Positions 40,301-55,300 of a DNA stretch of 64,000 nt are shown here, in pieces (the first letter of the stretch is position 1; each line of letters starts with the position of its first letter). The position numbers were made by a program, and so were the translations under genes. The notes under the pieces are model-generated. The model was not told where the DNA came from, did no database searches, and worked only from the letters and a program-made list of their open reading frames with translations. The stretch is from Atrichornis clamosus (taxonomy: Eukaryota; Chordata; Aves; Passeriformes; Menuridae): contig WBMZ01000197.1 in NCBI GenBank assembly GCA_013400975.1, forward strand, positions 1-64,000, read 5' to 3'.

Positions 40301-43300
40301 TCCAGCAGACTGCTCCAGTGCCTGTCCCAGAGCTTCGTAAACTGCAACAGAGCTGAACTGACCTCTGGACTCCCAAAAGCATCTGTGAAAACTGGCAGCT
40401 TGAAGAGAACTGTGAAGTGCACCAGGGTGTGTGCATCCAGAATTGTACGCTAGCAGACTTTTGGAAAGGCCTACTACCAATCTGTATTCTGTTCATGCTT
40501 GGAAAAATTTCTTCCAAACAAATATCAAGAGGTTCTTTTTCTGAGTCTCCTTTTGGAGGGGTTTTCCCCCTTAATTTTAGTTTAGTTAAAATGAAAGACT
40601 CATTTTAAATAAAGTGATGGAATTTTTCTGAATGCTTCCTGCTTCTAGAAGCAGGATTTATCAGATCTTTTCACATTACCTCTTTACTGGGCTTCTGTTA
40701 AGATTTGAAGTGCAGAAAGATAATTTTTCTTTTCTGAACTTATACTAAAGAGATAGAATATTCTGTCACCTGAAGTTATAGTTGTAACTGGAAAAGGGAA
40801 GGAAAGGGAAGAAGGATGCGGAATCTTACTTGTCTGGGTTTTTCACTCTGAATGTTGCATTAAGAGCTTTTAATCTGGAATCTGCCTGAAAAAGGGGAAA
40901 AAAAGCTATGTTAATTTAATGCAATTAGATTTCAGTGACAAAAAAATCTCAGCCTTCTGGCAGCACCATTAGAAAAAGGTTCTGCGTTCCTGGCATATTT
41001 AAATCTTCAAACATTGAACAAATTGACACTAGCTGTCCCGAATGTCAGATATTTTTATTAAAAAGTAAAAAAACCTAACCTATTTTTGTGAATATGATGT
41101 AAACAGTAACCACTAAAATTAAGCTGGTATAATCCAAGACCCACAAAAATAGCCACTTCTTAAAATGCTGCACAAATTATGGAGTTAAGATACACAACCT
41201 CACATTCTTTTTAGATGAAGCCATTAGGTAACTTAAGAACATATGGACAAGCTATTTTATATTTTTCAAACCAAATAAAACCAGTGGTAGAGTGACCTCT
41301 ATATGCTCTTTATTACCAGGAACAGTTCCCCAGTGAAATCAAAATCTTATATATGGTGTTCTCTTATTTTATTACTTGCTTTACAGAAAGTATGTAATTT
41401 GTATATCAGAATAGAGCCATTTTTAATGCAATGTTCTTCTCTATAGTAGAGCATATAAAAATCTCTACAGAATAAAGTTCAATATCTAGTAAAAAAGGTA
41501 ATTGGCTGCTTTAGTTTCTGAGATGTTAGTTTACCATTACTGCAACAGCAGTATGGTACTTTCCTAAGGACGTGGAGTTGGTTTTTTCCAGTTTAATTGA
41601 ATATTAAACTGTGCAATGGGTATTTACTCTTAACAAGACACCAACAAAGATGAGAGATCCCAGCCTTATCCACAGAGGTCCACATCACTGCAATTCTTCA
41701 TTTCTGTAATGCATTTTACACACAGCTCACTCAGGGCTCATCCATACTGCAGGAAAACTCCCATTCTGGGTGAATGGCTGGAGTTTACTTTTGATCAAAA
41801 CATCCTTCTCTTCAGTAAAAGAAAAATAAATCAACACACCTTGCAAGGTGTATAGGTTTCCTATAGTGCACTCCTTTAGCTAACAGGCTGTGACACAGCT
41901 GCAAGCAGCAAGTTACTTCAGCAGTACTTGCTAGTGCTGGTATACGACACAAGAATATTCTGTGCACTGTTACAGCTAACTCAGAGCTTGAAGACCTATT
42001 CTGAATCTGACAGTGAAGGGAACTCAGTGTTTTCCCAAAACAAGAACAGTCCTTCCTCTAGGGCCCTTGCAATAGCCTCCACAGATGAGACACGCACAAT
42101 TTGAGACCACCACGTTTGGGCTGAGCAGCAGACATCCCATACTTAGCCTGGAGAAAGGAGGCTCAGGGGAGGCCTTACTGCTCTTCACAACTACCTGAAA
42201 GGAGGTTGTGTTAAAAGGGGTGGCTGGACTCTTCTCCCACTTAACAAGCAAGAGAACAAGAGCAAACAGTCTCATATCCTATCAGGGGAAGTTTAGAGTG
42301 GATGCCAGGAAATATTTCTTTACCAAAAGGGTGGTCAAACACATGATCAGGCTGCCCACACAAGTGATGGAGTCACCATCCCCAGAGGTGTTGAAAAGGT
42401 ATGTCGATGTGGCTCTCAGAGACATGGTTCAGTGGTGGACTGGGCAGAGTCAGGTGAACTTTAGCTGTTCCTCCAATGACCAAGCCACCAAAACAATACA
42501 TAATCCACAAACCGAAAGGTAAGGGAACAAAATCCTCGGGACAAAGACTGACTGACACTGGGAGAAAGCAGGTTCATTGTCACTACTGCATGTGACACTT
42601 CTCTAAGAATATCTTGCAGAGGGAAGACTAGGCAGCATGGGAAAGCATTTCTCAGATAGCACAAGGAACACAAAACACTGCGGGAACTCCAAGTCCCAGC
42701 CTTTACATTTATTCAGAGCATTTCAGGGGCTTGCATGGTCTTGGATCTCCACTGCCATACCCCAACAAGTGAATACACAAGCCAGTTACATTTTGGGCTG
42801 TTCACACACACCTGTGTGTCCTCCTCACACGTTCTCTCACAGTCCAAACACCACCTAGATACACTGACATTATCAGAGTCCTTCCCTCTAAGCAGCTATT
42901 TCACAAAGCACTGCATTTATGTACAAACAGCAGCAACCAAAGCCATTTGAGTCTGCTGGGACAGCATGCACATCCAACAGCTTTACACTTGGAAACGATC
43001 ACTTCCTACACTACTGTTACAGGACAATTTTGTCTTTTGTCACAGGCACATGTAGTGCTCTGAAGGAAGAGTTCAGTAAGTTCATACAAGCACAGTGAGG
43101 CAGCAAGCACAATCCTGCCAACACTCAGCCATCTCAGTAGGGCTATTTCCTTCTTGCCAGTTGTAGCACATTAACTTGCACACACCATTTTTGAGCATTT
43201 ACACCACAGTTAGGCTTCTAGAAAAACATCTGTCCAGTCTTAAAATTGATTTAAGACTAATATGCACAAGCATTTTACAGATGAACTGTCCATCACATGA

Positions 43301-46300
43301 GGTACAGTCATGGAGTTTTCAGACAGTTAATTCCTACTATGATCCTATAATCATTTAAGAAAACTAAAGAGAGAGGAATTTTCTCTTTCTTAAAGGAAGG
43401 GTTAAAATCCCAAGTGACAAATCCTTTTAAATATAAAATTAAGTGCTGGAGGTGGGAGGGAGGAAAGGCATGATTTATGATACAGCTGGCAGAATAAACA
43501 AAGTCTCCAAAATCAACATTCAGCTATAAAATGCTATTAACTGCATTAATACCTAATTTAAAGTTTAGTTAGCCTGGTTCAAACCCTCTCAGACAAAAGA
43601 CATATCCTGCTTTAATGCAGCAGAGGCAGCAGCAACATCTAAACGAATGGTCAGATTCCAGTGTAAGACATGCAGTGAACAGAAGTTTTCCTTCCAGTGT
43701 AGTGCTAAATATTGAGGGTTTATACTTCAAATATTTTACAAAGGAAAGATGCTCTTTCCCAGGCTTTTGAAAGAGTTATTTTTCTTTCCTAAGGAAATTG
43801 GAACTGTAAAAGGGAAAACATACATGATCAAATCTAGAAGGAAAAGAGGATTTGCTCATCTCTCATTTAATCTACAATGTGGTTACAGGGAGACAAATAT
43901 CCTCAGCATTCTGTTATGAGTTTTCTTCCATAAAAACACCACTGTGTCCTCTCCTGAACATATCCTGCCAGTACAAACTTTCTGAATTCCTGTGAGTGTA
44001 AGCTGAAATAAAGATCTGCTGACTAGGAACATGCAGCTTCATAGCTTTACATTGTTTGCATTATGAATATTAGCAATATGCAAACCCTACTGTGATGGAA
44101 GAGAATTATTGTCAACTTAAGTTATCAACAGTAAGTGTCAGTATCAAAGTCTCTCGGACACTGAGGATAAGAGCACCAGGGATTTTCTTTAGCTCTCACT
44201 ATTTAGGATAATTCTTCATAATCCACCTAGTTTTCAGCTGTGATTTCATGAGAGCAGATCACATTACAATGAAACAAAAAGCTCAGTATTTGTCCCCATA
44301 CAGTAATTCTTCCAGACACAGCCCAGCAATCTATCAGCTTCTCAGATTCTTGACCTGTACAGACACACGACCTTTGATCATTTATTCCTGCAAGTCTTCC
44401 ACCGGTTTACCCAGCCATGAACTCGCTGATGTCAATGGGGATAGTATTACTTCAAGACACATTCTGTCATACAGTTAAGGGGCACCAAATCCATCTGTCT
44501 TAGTCCCTTTCACCAACTGCTCCTGGTCCTGCAATTCAGACCTCTTTACTTTTTTTTTTTGACACCATGCACCTCTTACCAGACTAAACCTGACACCCAC
44601 CTTTAAAATGATGATAAACTAAACTGAAAACATAAAAACCCCCAGCTATGGGGGTTCATTACTTTTAAAGCTTATAAGGATCATAATTCTACATTACTAG
44701 CAGAACTACATAGGCACATAACAAGCTTGCTAGAGAACTTAACTGCAATCCCACCTATCACATGCCAAGAACATCACTCGTTTTTGTAGTTACAAGTATT
44801 CAGAAAGCAATGCCTTTAACTCCTCCATACAGCAAACAGCCTTTTGTAAATAGCCTAAAACATGTTTGCTGGAATATGCTTGTGTCACAGCAGTCATGAG
44901 ACAAACAATTGCAGTACTTACCTTCAACTGAAATCCAGTCTCATTCACCATTTCTTTCCATCCGCCTTCCTAAAAACACAGGAGAAGAACGTTCAGTTAG
45001 AGTCATTTAAGAATGCTGCAGCATTTGCAAGTCCCTGTATCAAAGAAGCTTCTCCAGTATGCCTGGCTTCTGCCTCTGTTACCCTCCCCATGTCTTTTCA
45101 AGAATCTAGGTTAAGAATAACCAATTATGTTGTGCTTACATACTAATCTCCCCACAAAAACCCTCTTCTCTTCGCTACTCAATTACCTCAATCTACCAAC
45201 TGCTTTGTCAAAAGAAGAGCAGCTATCATCTGTTGCCTGTGAGATTACCAGCAGCTCCAAGGACCTTTGTAGCTCCAGGCAGAGTGCAGAGAACATACAG
45301 CTGACAACAGTTCCCAATGCACGTGCTGTCACCTGGCTCAGGGGTACTGGTTGGTTTTCCACTGTTTTCAGCTCCCGTACATTGGTTCACCTACATACTG
45401 CACTGGGCTGTGGCAAACGTAGCTGCTCCGTCCAGTATTTGGGAATCTCTCATCAAAGCACAGAAAAAAGAACTATCCAAGATCCGCTGAAGTTGAAAGC
45501 TGCAGAATGCAATGCTTAAACTGACAATTGGACCACAACTTTTGTGACAATATATTGTACTGGTTTTGGACCACGACACACACAAATGGATCATGATCCA
45601 AAGCTCAAAGCTAAAGAAACCATGGATAGCCAAAGAGTGAACTGGAAGCCAGTACTGTCTCTGTAGGCAGCAGAATAGCATGCAGACTGTTTCAGCTTTA
45701 GTCCTATGGAAGCCTTCCCAACCAACATGCTTTAAGTTCCCAATATGCTGTTTCAAAGACCTGGAAGTTCTCTCTTAGGAGCCTTAAGACTTGACTGGGA
45801 AAAAGTCATAAGGTACATTAGAAGGGCAACTGTACAACTGCAGGGTGCTGTTAAGAAGCTTTTAGCTGGACAAGCCTTTTCCACCTCAAGTTTATTCACG
45901 TTGTCTAACCTTTCTCCTGACATAGAACAAGATATGGGTCAATAGAAAGGAAGAAGATCAAAAGGACATTATCTTAAATAAATAATCACTAAATAATGTA
46001 TTTAGAAATAACTTTACTATACCTGTCTTAAAAATGCATAAAAGATTTTATCTTGGCAAAGAACGGGATGTGAAGCCACACGTAACAGGAAGTTCTCCAA
46101 ACCAATTCTTCGCCTTTCCACAAAATCTGGATCCATGTTATCTGCTGATAGCTTATGCCAAACAAAGTCAGCCTAGTTAAATAGAAGAGTGTGAACAGTA
46201 AATAAAAAAACCAAACGGAACAAAGCAAGCTGCAGTCTGAGTTTCCTTACCCTTTTTTCTGGCAAAGGTGGCACAACAATATGTGGGTAGGTGACTGACA

Positions 46301-49300
46301 AATAATTCCTCAACAGCTCAAATTCACTGTAACGCCGCCACAGGGAGTCCACCGGGGCACACTGTCCCTCGCTCTGGGACTCAACAGCTCTACAAGACAA
46401 AGCAGCAACTTTGAGCATTAGTAAGCTATCACCTACTCCCTAAAACCATCAGTGCAATTACAGCAAAGGCCCCAAGAATAGTAGTGATTACTGCATGACT
46501 TGCCCATAACCTAATGCAACCTTTATTAGTTTCATGTCTACATAATTAATTTTAAAATATTTATAATTTCTGTCTGATAGCACTCACATTTTTTAGGGAC
46601 ACAGAAAAAGACAATGCACTTACACATCAAAAACAAGCAGGTAGGTCACAATCAAGTAAAGAGTCATACAGGTGACTTAGTTCACATCATTACAGAAATA
46701 GCCCTGTTTCTCTTGGAACAGCATTAGGTTCAAAGTCAGTACAGATTCATGAGTAGCTGAAGGATACAGAGTATTAAAAGAAGAATTTTACTATTCAGTG
46801 GGAAAGTCTTCAGAGGATAAAAATTGTCTTGCATGCAACAGTTAGTACAGTTACAAATATAACTTTAAAAATATTAAGGTATTTTAAAGGATATTTTTAG
46901 GAAAACACAGCAAATTTCAAAATACTTCCAATTTTTTTTTGTTTGAAGTGATATCTTTTTATATTTAAGACCAAGGATGTAACAAATTAGCTAGAGCAAG
47001 CAGGTGTAAAATTGATGCATCTGAAAAATTCATTGAAGATTTAAAACCAACATGACCTAGCAAGGTATTAAAGGATTTTGTTACTATAAAAGGAGAAATC
47101 ATGGAATATGGTAGGATCGGAAAGTAATACAAACACTTGACATGAAAAATCATTTTTCATACAAGACCTTCAAAGCAACAGAAATACTTTGCAATATCAT
47201 AAAATAAGCCTTGGGTCAGTAACCGTGTGACTAATTAGCATACAAAGCACTGGCATAAACCTCCATGGAACAGTACTGACGTTGTGATGAGATGATCGTA
47301 GATCAGCAGAGTTTGGAAGAGACCTCTGCATGTCTGTGGTCCAACTCCCTGTTCTGAGCCACATCTACTTGGGGTTTGAGTATCTCCAAGGACAGAGACT
47401 CTACCACCACATTAGGTAACCCATTCCCATGTTGGACAACCCTCACAATGAAGAAGTTTTCTTACTTTTAAATGGAATTTCCCATTATTTGAATATGTGG
47501 CACTACCTTTTGCCCTCTCTCTGCATCACAGAAAGAGTCTGACTCCATCTTCTTTACTTCCCCCCAGGTATTGATCCACACTGTAAAATCAGCTCTCTTC
47601 CAGAGGCTGAACAACCCCACCTCTCCCAGCCTCTCCCTGCATGTCAGGTGCTCCAAGCCCATAATCATCCTCATGGCCCTTCACTGGACTTGCTTCATTA
47701 AGTCCACATCCTTCTGGTGCTGGAGGACTCGGAACTGGGCACAGTAAGTTATGAACAAGCAGTTACTCGTATGGTACTTAGTAGAACTTTTCTTCTTCCA
47801 GCAGAAGTTAGGCTATACAGTTCTTGCATTCACAAGAACTTTCTGAAGTTTTAAAACATCTAAGTAGTACACAAATGATTAATTTTTTTAAGCTATTCTT
47901 AACCTATAAGGTTGGACTTCTAATGATCTTATTGAAAAACAAACAATCCCACTCAAAAGCAGCCCCAATTATTTGATATATTTAAACAAAATACAAGATG
48001 CCTCTATTTGTGAACTATCATTAGAGAGGAACAGTCTTGCTATATACTTTGGTTTGAAAAAAAAAAGAAAAATTATAGTTGCATCTTGAGGTGGAAATAA
48101 TGACATACAATAATGCAAAAGGTATTTTTTAAACTCATTTAGGTGGAACAATTTTTGTGTATCTACCCATGCCTTGGGGAAAGGACATTTATTCCAGGTG
48201 ACTGAATTTGTAGGGAAAAAGAAACTTCACAATAAAGAGGAAAAAATGATGTATTCATAGCATTCAAGACAAACTCATGCAGATTAAATCTGTTAGAGAG
48301 TGACTTAAGAGAAAAAGGCAAGCACACTGCTGACAGCCACTATTCACACTGCCAGCATCCCACAGAATTCTTCCCTATGAGAGTATTTCATTCAATGAAG
48401 CTGCAACTGCAAACACGGAGTTCTGAAGAGGGTAAGCTCAGCCTAGCCTGGACTGACAGGCCGTGCAGCATTCCTCCCCACGCTAAGTGCTGCACTACCC
48501 AAATATTTCAAGAACACTTCAGCTCAAAGCAGGTATCTACTGATTGAACTATGCGGAGTAAGAGGTAAATTTGAATAGACAAGAAATTGAGCTACTATGC
48601 CTCAAAAGATTAATTGTTTAGTCAAAAGCTCAAGGCACAAACCTTACATTCCAAGAGAAGGAACTCCCAGCAGGGTTTGGTAAACAATCTGGCCGTTCAA
48701 GACACTCACATAAAAGCACTGCAGAATTACAAATCCTTTTAATCTTCAGCTTCAGCAGCCTATCAATCAGTTGCACTGACTTACACCATGGGTTTCAAGA
48801 GCACTACTTTCACAGGGGTTATCATCAACCCTTAAGCAAGGCTGCCACCATCAATACACAATAATATTTATGTGGACCCTATCTGAGAACACACTGCACA
48901 AGCAAACGTGAATAGGGACACACAAACAGAAGGTCCATTGCTATTACACATCTTTGTTGCTCCTGTGCATTACCATTTCTTGGTCACAGCAAACAGAACT
49001 CTGGGATTGGCACAGGAGTTGTGTTTAACCAGCTCTTCTTTCCAGTATGGATTTTTCTGTAATAGCAGAGTTTCATTATTCATCTTTCTCTAAAATGTAA
49101 CTGAAGTTAAGACTGTCTGCATCACTTCTTAACTAGAGGCAGCCTGGGTGTGTGCACACACTACTGACATTTATAGCAGCCTTGCACAATTCAGACATAC
49201 AGTAGAGCTACAGAGGTTTAAGAAGTTACCACCACAGATCAACTGGAAGAACAGTTCACTTTATTTTTTAAATATCATTCTTATTTTTCTTGTCAATATG

Positions 49301-52300
49301 AGCTCCTAAGGAAAAGATCTCCTAGCTGCAATTATTTTTATTCTCCACTTACCTTATTCTATGGGCTTAAACTGCCATGGGCAACTTCAAATATAAAGTT
49401 TTCTACCTCCCAATATGAGGCACTTAGAAAAGTTCACTTGTCTGTTTCATTTCAACACAGTGTGTGCTTAAGTGTTGTCTTCTGACAATCAAAATCAATT
49501 CCCAGTGCAGAGCAAGTCTAATCTTACATGTATCACTTTCTGAATAACCTGTAACCTCAATGAGGTGAGCAAAGAGAAGAATGAAAAGGAAGTTTCTGGC
49601 CTGACATTCCTACTCTATTTTCAAGTGCACTGCTGTAGAAATACAGCTTCATATGACATTAGAAAATAAACACCTCAAATTTTGTTAGGATGCATTTGTA
49701 GGTGACCTAAATATAGCACTCTCCTATCAAATACAATTACAGTAACACACATTAGTAGTATAAAGTTAGGCACCTTGTCTTCCACAGTTGATCTGCCTTA
49801 ACTCATCCTGCTCTGGCTTGCCACTCCTCCATACACTCATTTTTCATCAAGACAGCTTTATCGTGTAAAAATTGATTTGTATTTTAATTAGAATTCCCAA
49901 TTCCTGCAGTCAAGAGAATCACATTATCATTGAAAAAGTTTCAATAGTTTTAACACAACAAATGTGAAAAAAAACCTAGAGAACAGTGCTTTGCTGCAAA
50001 CTAACTGTAGACAAAGAAATGAAATCAAGAACGCTGTCTTTAGAAAGTGACTTCACAGATTCAAGTCTGTCTGGGGAATTATATATACTCTACTTCCATA
50101 GTATAGATTGCAAGTTAGAAGCAAATGCACTTACATTTCACACTCCTATCCTACAAATATTGATGGAAGGCAAATGCACCAACAGGATCATCACATATTT
50201 TACTAGCATATTATTTGTAAGGGTTCAAGTCAACACACCATCAGTAAACTGTCATTGTAAGAGATCACAGCCTCCTGACAGGAGAATGTTCCACTGTAAA
50301 TTACGCTCTTAATGAACTATAACTATTTTGCACAACTAATTATAAACTAGAAGCAGCAGAGACCATGTGGAGCCTTAACTGTGCAAAAAGTCTCAAAATG
50401 CCTGCCTAACAACTTTGTCAAAATTAAGAAGAATCCATCAGTTATTTAAAAGTAACATAGTAGTAACATCTGTCCACACACATTAGGCAGAAAATTAAAT
50501 ATTAATCAAAAATTTTGAAAGCTCATTTGGGAGCATAGCACTTCAGAAGGGAAGGACCAGCTTTACAGAGGAGCCTAGCCCTACATCAGCACAAACCACT
50601 TCCTTGTTACTTGAAGTTTTATGTCGACACAGGGCCTCAAGAACTCCAGGAGGAAGGAAGCAGACTGCCAGACCAGGTCATGCCACTCACTGCTCCATCC
50701 CTGCCCATGCTGAAGACACTAAAGAAATGTACTAGCTCTAAAGCCTACTGTCAATTTATTATGACAAAGCAGCTGTGGACAACAGGCTAGGCTTCCCTCA
50801 GTCTGAGTTAATCAAGCTTTACAACCCTTACGAGGGACACTAAAACCTCACACTATACCCTGAAGAAAAAGATTAAATTACTACCAGAGAATCTTGAAGG
50901 TCAAACCTGCCTGTGTAGTTTATTTTTTCTTAACTAGGCAGCATCTGATACAACTTCCTCACAACACTGTAGTCAGCGTTAAGCGGCCTGACATTATTTC
51001 TCATCTCAAACCATACTTGCCTCCTTTATTCTAACATGCATTTATTCTTACTGTCTTAGAAACGCGAACACTGCCTTTAACAGTTGTAGTTGTTGCTTTT
51101 ATCTTCATCAGGAGGACACCTATGTAGCACCTAATTAAAGACGCATGACTTCTTTGTTAACTCATTTGAATAAATTTAAGAGACATTTTGAAATCATTAA
51201 CACTAGTTTCAGATTCCCCCTTACACTCAGGCTTACAGCAGGGCTGCCACACTCTGCTCTCTAGAGCACACAAGGCTGCAGAGTTGGGTAAAGGAGGGGA
51301 GCAGCAAAGTTCTTTGCAAAGCTGTGGTGCAAAGCACTGTAGAGCCCTCAGTGAGGAGCCTATGTCAGCACCACGGCCTTTTAAACGAGGCAGTGAGAGT
51401 TTGAAACTGCATGGGTGGATTTGGCACAGGCAAGCAAGATGAGAGAAATCTTTCTTTTTTTTTTTTTTTAATCACACCAAAAATGTCTCCACCTGGTTAC
51501 ATATGAGGTCATAAAATATCATCAATTATAAGAGCATTTCTCCCCAGGAACACCATTTCAGAAAGGAAGTAGAAATCCACAAAGGTACTCATTACACTTA
51601 ATACCTTCACTACCATCTAATTTTTTAGACCACGTTATGAACTCCCCCATTAAATGCAAGTATTGTAGACCAGTTTCAATTAAGATTATAATCACTTGTT
51701 GACATTCAGTCAAACTTCTCAATTTGTTTTGGTTCTAAAAACACAATATAATACTTGTACAGTCTTCAGGCAGGAAAACCATATGTTTCCCCTTTAAGTA
51801 CAGTTTTAACAATGCAAGTTATTCATTGAACGAACCAACCTGCCTGAAAGAATTAAAAAGACAAAATTGAAACCTTCAGCTTTGACATTTATAACTGATG
51901 TTATCATAACCAATTCGAAGATTACATTACTCCATGTCACATTTATTTGCCTTAATTCAAAGTGTCCATGTGAAAACTTTAGTCCATCTAATTAACCTCT
52001 TCTCACTTCCCATTTAAAACTAATTACCTTAAATGAGCCATTAAACAATTCTGAATGCAATAAAAAGACAAATGGCTGCAAAGTATTAAATCAGACGAGA
52101 AGGAAATACGCGGGTTTATTTCCTTATAAAAGCAATCACTTCTTCAATGGCAGAAGCAGAAACTTTGCTTTCAGCCTTCGACCTTCCAGTGTACGAGAAG
52201 TGACACTTTCACTCGCTGTAGTGGGCAAGGTTCACTCCCTGTGCAGAGGAACACCATTCTAGAGGGATGGGCAACTTTTTCCACCAGCTATTTAGAAATG

Positions 52301-55300
52301 ATCTCTGCATGCAGGCCTCTCAGACAGCTGAAGTCTATTAACTGTTCTTCTACCTGGCAAGCTGTAAGACAAGGAGGCACTTCTCTTGCCAGAAGATTTT
52401 TCACAGCCAGGTGATTCTTTGGGTTTTTTACACTGTCACCCAGTTTACTGTATTTAACTAAAACATACATTTATTAGGCAGATTAACAACTCATGGTATA
52501 AATCAAGTAAAAATCAACAGTAAACTAGGTTTTCAACTCCGCTGTCTTCTTTCACCTCCCAACTCTCTCCTGTTTAAAGCTCATGCTGAATTTAGACTTT
52601 CCCTTATACCTTCTTTGGAGTACTTTGGACAAGTCTTTCTGACTTGTGAAACTTTGGGAAGGGGTACTAAACAAAATGGAACAAAGGAAAAACTCCTGAA
52701 ATCCCACGATGCAGCAGTGCTATCACTGGAGAGCTACCAATTTCCAAGTTAATTTCTCTCACAGAAACTTTCTTTAGAAGTTTTCACACTTTGGATGGGC
52801 AATCTAAGGTCTTAACAGAGAAGCAAGAATCACTCATGTAGCAATTTAACTGCTGGAAAACTTTCCAAATACCGAAAACAGAAATAAAAGTAATTCCTTC
52901 CCAGCCATACTGGGGGAGTAAAAAGAAAATAAACTGAGCCTAGAGATCTTAAAGTCAGCAGGGATGGAAGCAAAGTGAACTAAAGGGAAGTATCCTACTA
53001 CTACAGAAGAAATTGTCTACTTTAAAGGAGAACAGGAAAAAAAGGCATTACCTGTATGTCCTATAACTAAAAGCACTTTAGAGGTGCTCTGCATTCTGAC
53101 TGACTTTCAGCCCTGTCACGAAAAATAATAGGTAAAAGGCCAGGATTTAAAATTCAGGGATTTACTCTACCTGAGTTCTTGCAGTTTCATGCAGACTCTG
53201 AAATAAGACACAACTGCCTAAAATTCTAAGAAGCAAGTCTGGATTTAAGTAAGGTCTTGGATATTTGCAACTTCCCTTATCGAAAACAAGTGGTATGCTG
53301 GGCACATCTCAAGAAGAAATACGTAGCTACACATCTGAATTATAAGAAAGAATTTGTACTTGCCTTAATGCCATTTCCCACAAATAGGTGGAAGTTTTCA
53401 TAGGGAGAATATAAAAACTGATTTATTTTTAAGCAACCGTATAGTTTAACAGAAGCTGTGAAACAAACTGACATCATGACTAACTGAATGGAAATAGCTC
53501 ACCACAAAAAAAATCAAATTAGTTAATGCAGAAAGGTGTAAGCCAAGAATAAAGAGGATGCTTTTGGGAAGCACAACCCTTGGAATTTGCTGAGGCTGTG
53601 CAGTCTACAGCAATGGAGTTTGTTTTGTCTCGAAGAAACATATCTAAATCCAGGTATAATATCACATTAAAAAAAATCAACAAAAGTCACATGAAAATGT
53701 AAGCCTAGTAGTAAATCTTTTCATTTTGAAAAGAGAAAGTAAGTAACACCATCACTTGCATTTTGAAAACATTTTCATCAGCACTAGTGAAACTTATGTG
53801 TCAAAGGTTTAAGCACTCAACTCCTGTTCCGTAACAAATATACCATGGTCATAATTGCATCCATCTTATATCTCTTATTCATCCAGACACAACTCCTCAA
53901 TTCAAACTGAAATTAAATCCTAGATAGCAGTAATGGTGGAACCCCAGTTCACATAAACATAATGCAACTATTATTAAGTGGTCTTCCTTTTATATTACTA
54001 TAAACAGTTTTATTCCTCAGCTACAAAATATCTTATTACCCGCAGACAAATTGCTGTGAAGCCCACCTACAGCTACAGGCTCAGCAGGAAGCACATTTAA
54101 TAGCTACCAATTATATTTATGCAAGAAATTTCGCCTTCTCAGCAAAAGGAATAGAGAACCTATTTTATTAGAGATGTGACAAACCCACATTTTCAATAGT
54201 TCTGTGACAAACATGTAATTGGTCTTGGTATGTGCTGACCACAGAGTAAAATAAATCTTAATGAAAGAACGCAATCTGAGCAGCAAAATACAGTTTTCCC
54301 ACTACAAAAGAACAACTGGGAAAGACCATTGGGAGCAAGTCTAAAGTAGTGCAAGGATGACTGAAAAAGGAGATGCAGTCAGCAAGTTCTGGGGCTGCAT
54401 AAAGCTGCCCCCAGAGTACACTTCACATCATGGTTAGGCTCCAATTATTCCGATTTTCTTCTCTTTTCCTTCAGAAATATCATTACAGCAAAAGTAACAT
54501 TACTTACATGAGGAGATGTAATCTTTAATATCAATACACTGTAAAAGTATTTTTTAAGCATCTGAGAAATTGTCAAAGAGCTACAATATTTGAAAAAGAT
54601 ATGTCTATTTTGGATTTAATTCCTTAAGTTTAGCAAAAATACAGCACACTTATCCCAGCAGGTCTGTAGTCAGTGTGACTGGGGTGTCCATCAGTTAAAC
54701 AAGCTAAGAAGCCTTTTAACTAGCAGAGAGAAGGCTTATGTGACAGGATTACAATTTGAACTCTTCAGAGCCTTTGCAAAACTACTTTGTTTCAGGTTTT
54801 ATTTGTACAGCAGATCATTCCAAAGGCAAGGCCCAAAGGTTAAAACTGATAATATAAAGAAGAGAGAAACAAAATTCCTAATAAAGTCTAATTTTGAAAT
54901 TCTTGCTTCAGCTGAGTAACATGATCCTGCATAATAGGAGTCATCTGTGACTGTTTGGGGAGTAACAGTAAGAAGAGATTGTAAAGCTTTGCTCACTATT
55001 TAATACTTAAAATTTTGTGTTTGTGGTACTGAGAATGTTTATCATTCTAGTAGTATTAATCTTGTTAACACAAGAAGACTGAGAGCAGTAAGTTCCCCAG
55101 TGAAAGTTGAAGCTAGTATGAAGAAAGGAAATAGTTAATTAACTCTAACCCTTAGACCATCTACAAGGAGTATGTGGTACTCAGACCAAGCAAAACAGTT
55201 CACATCAGCAGAGCAGTAAATTTCAACCACATGACATAAGTCATGAGACTTCTTCTTGTCACCTCAAGCAAGCCTAACCATTACTTTAGACCTCTCTCAC

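Larger units (their letters stand above)
29273..40829 (-). other. SNX4 introns 6-9
   Basis: Intron 6 is 36299-40829, intron 7 is 34741-36225, intron 8 is 33193-34678 and intron 9 is 29273-33126. All are AT-rich, with no recognisable repeat family or RNA gene. A 200-codon minus-strand frame at 35329-35931 in intron 7 has no visible homology. Confidence 0.8.
40886..46022 (-). other. SNX4 introns 4 and 5
   Basis: Intron 4 is 44970-46022 and intron 5 is 40886-44921, with exon 5 between them. Intron 5 holds a plus-strand CR1 fragment at about 42140-42470. Otherwise no feature was recognised. Confidence 0.8.

Noticed and set aside
51451..51470. T-run suggesting a poly(A) tail of a processed pseudogene
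   Set aside because: No gene-like sequence adjoins it on the appropriate side, and no target-site duplication was seen.
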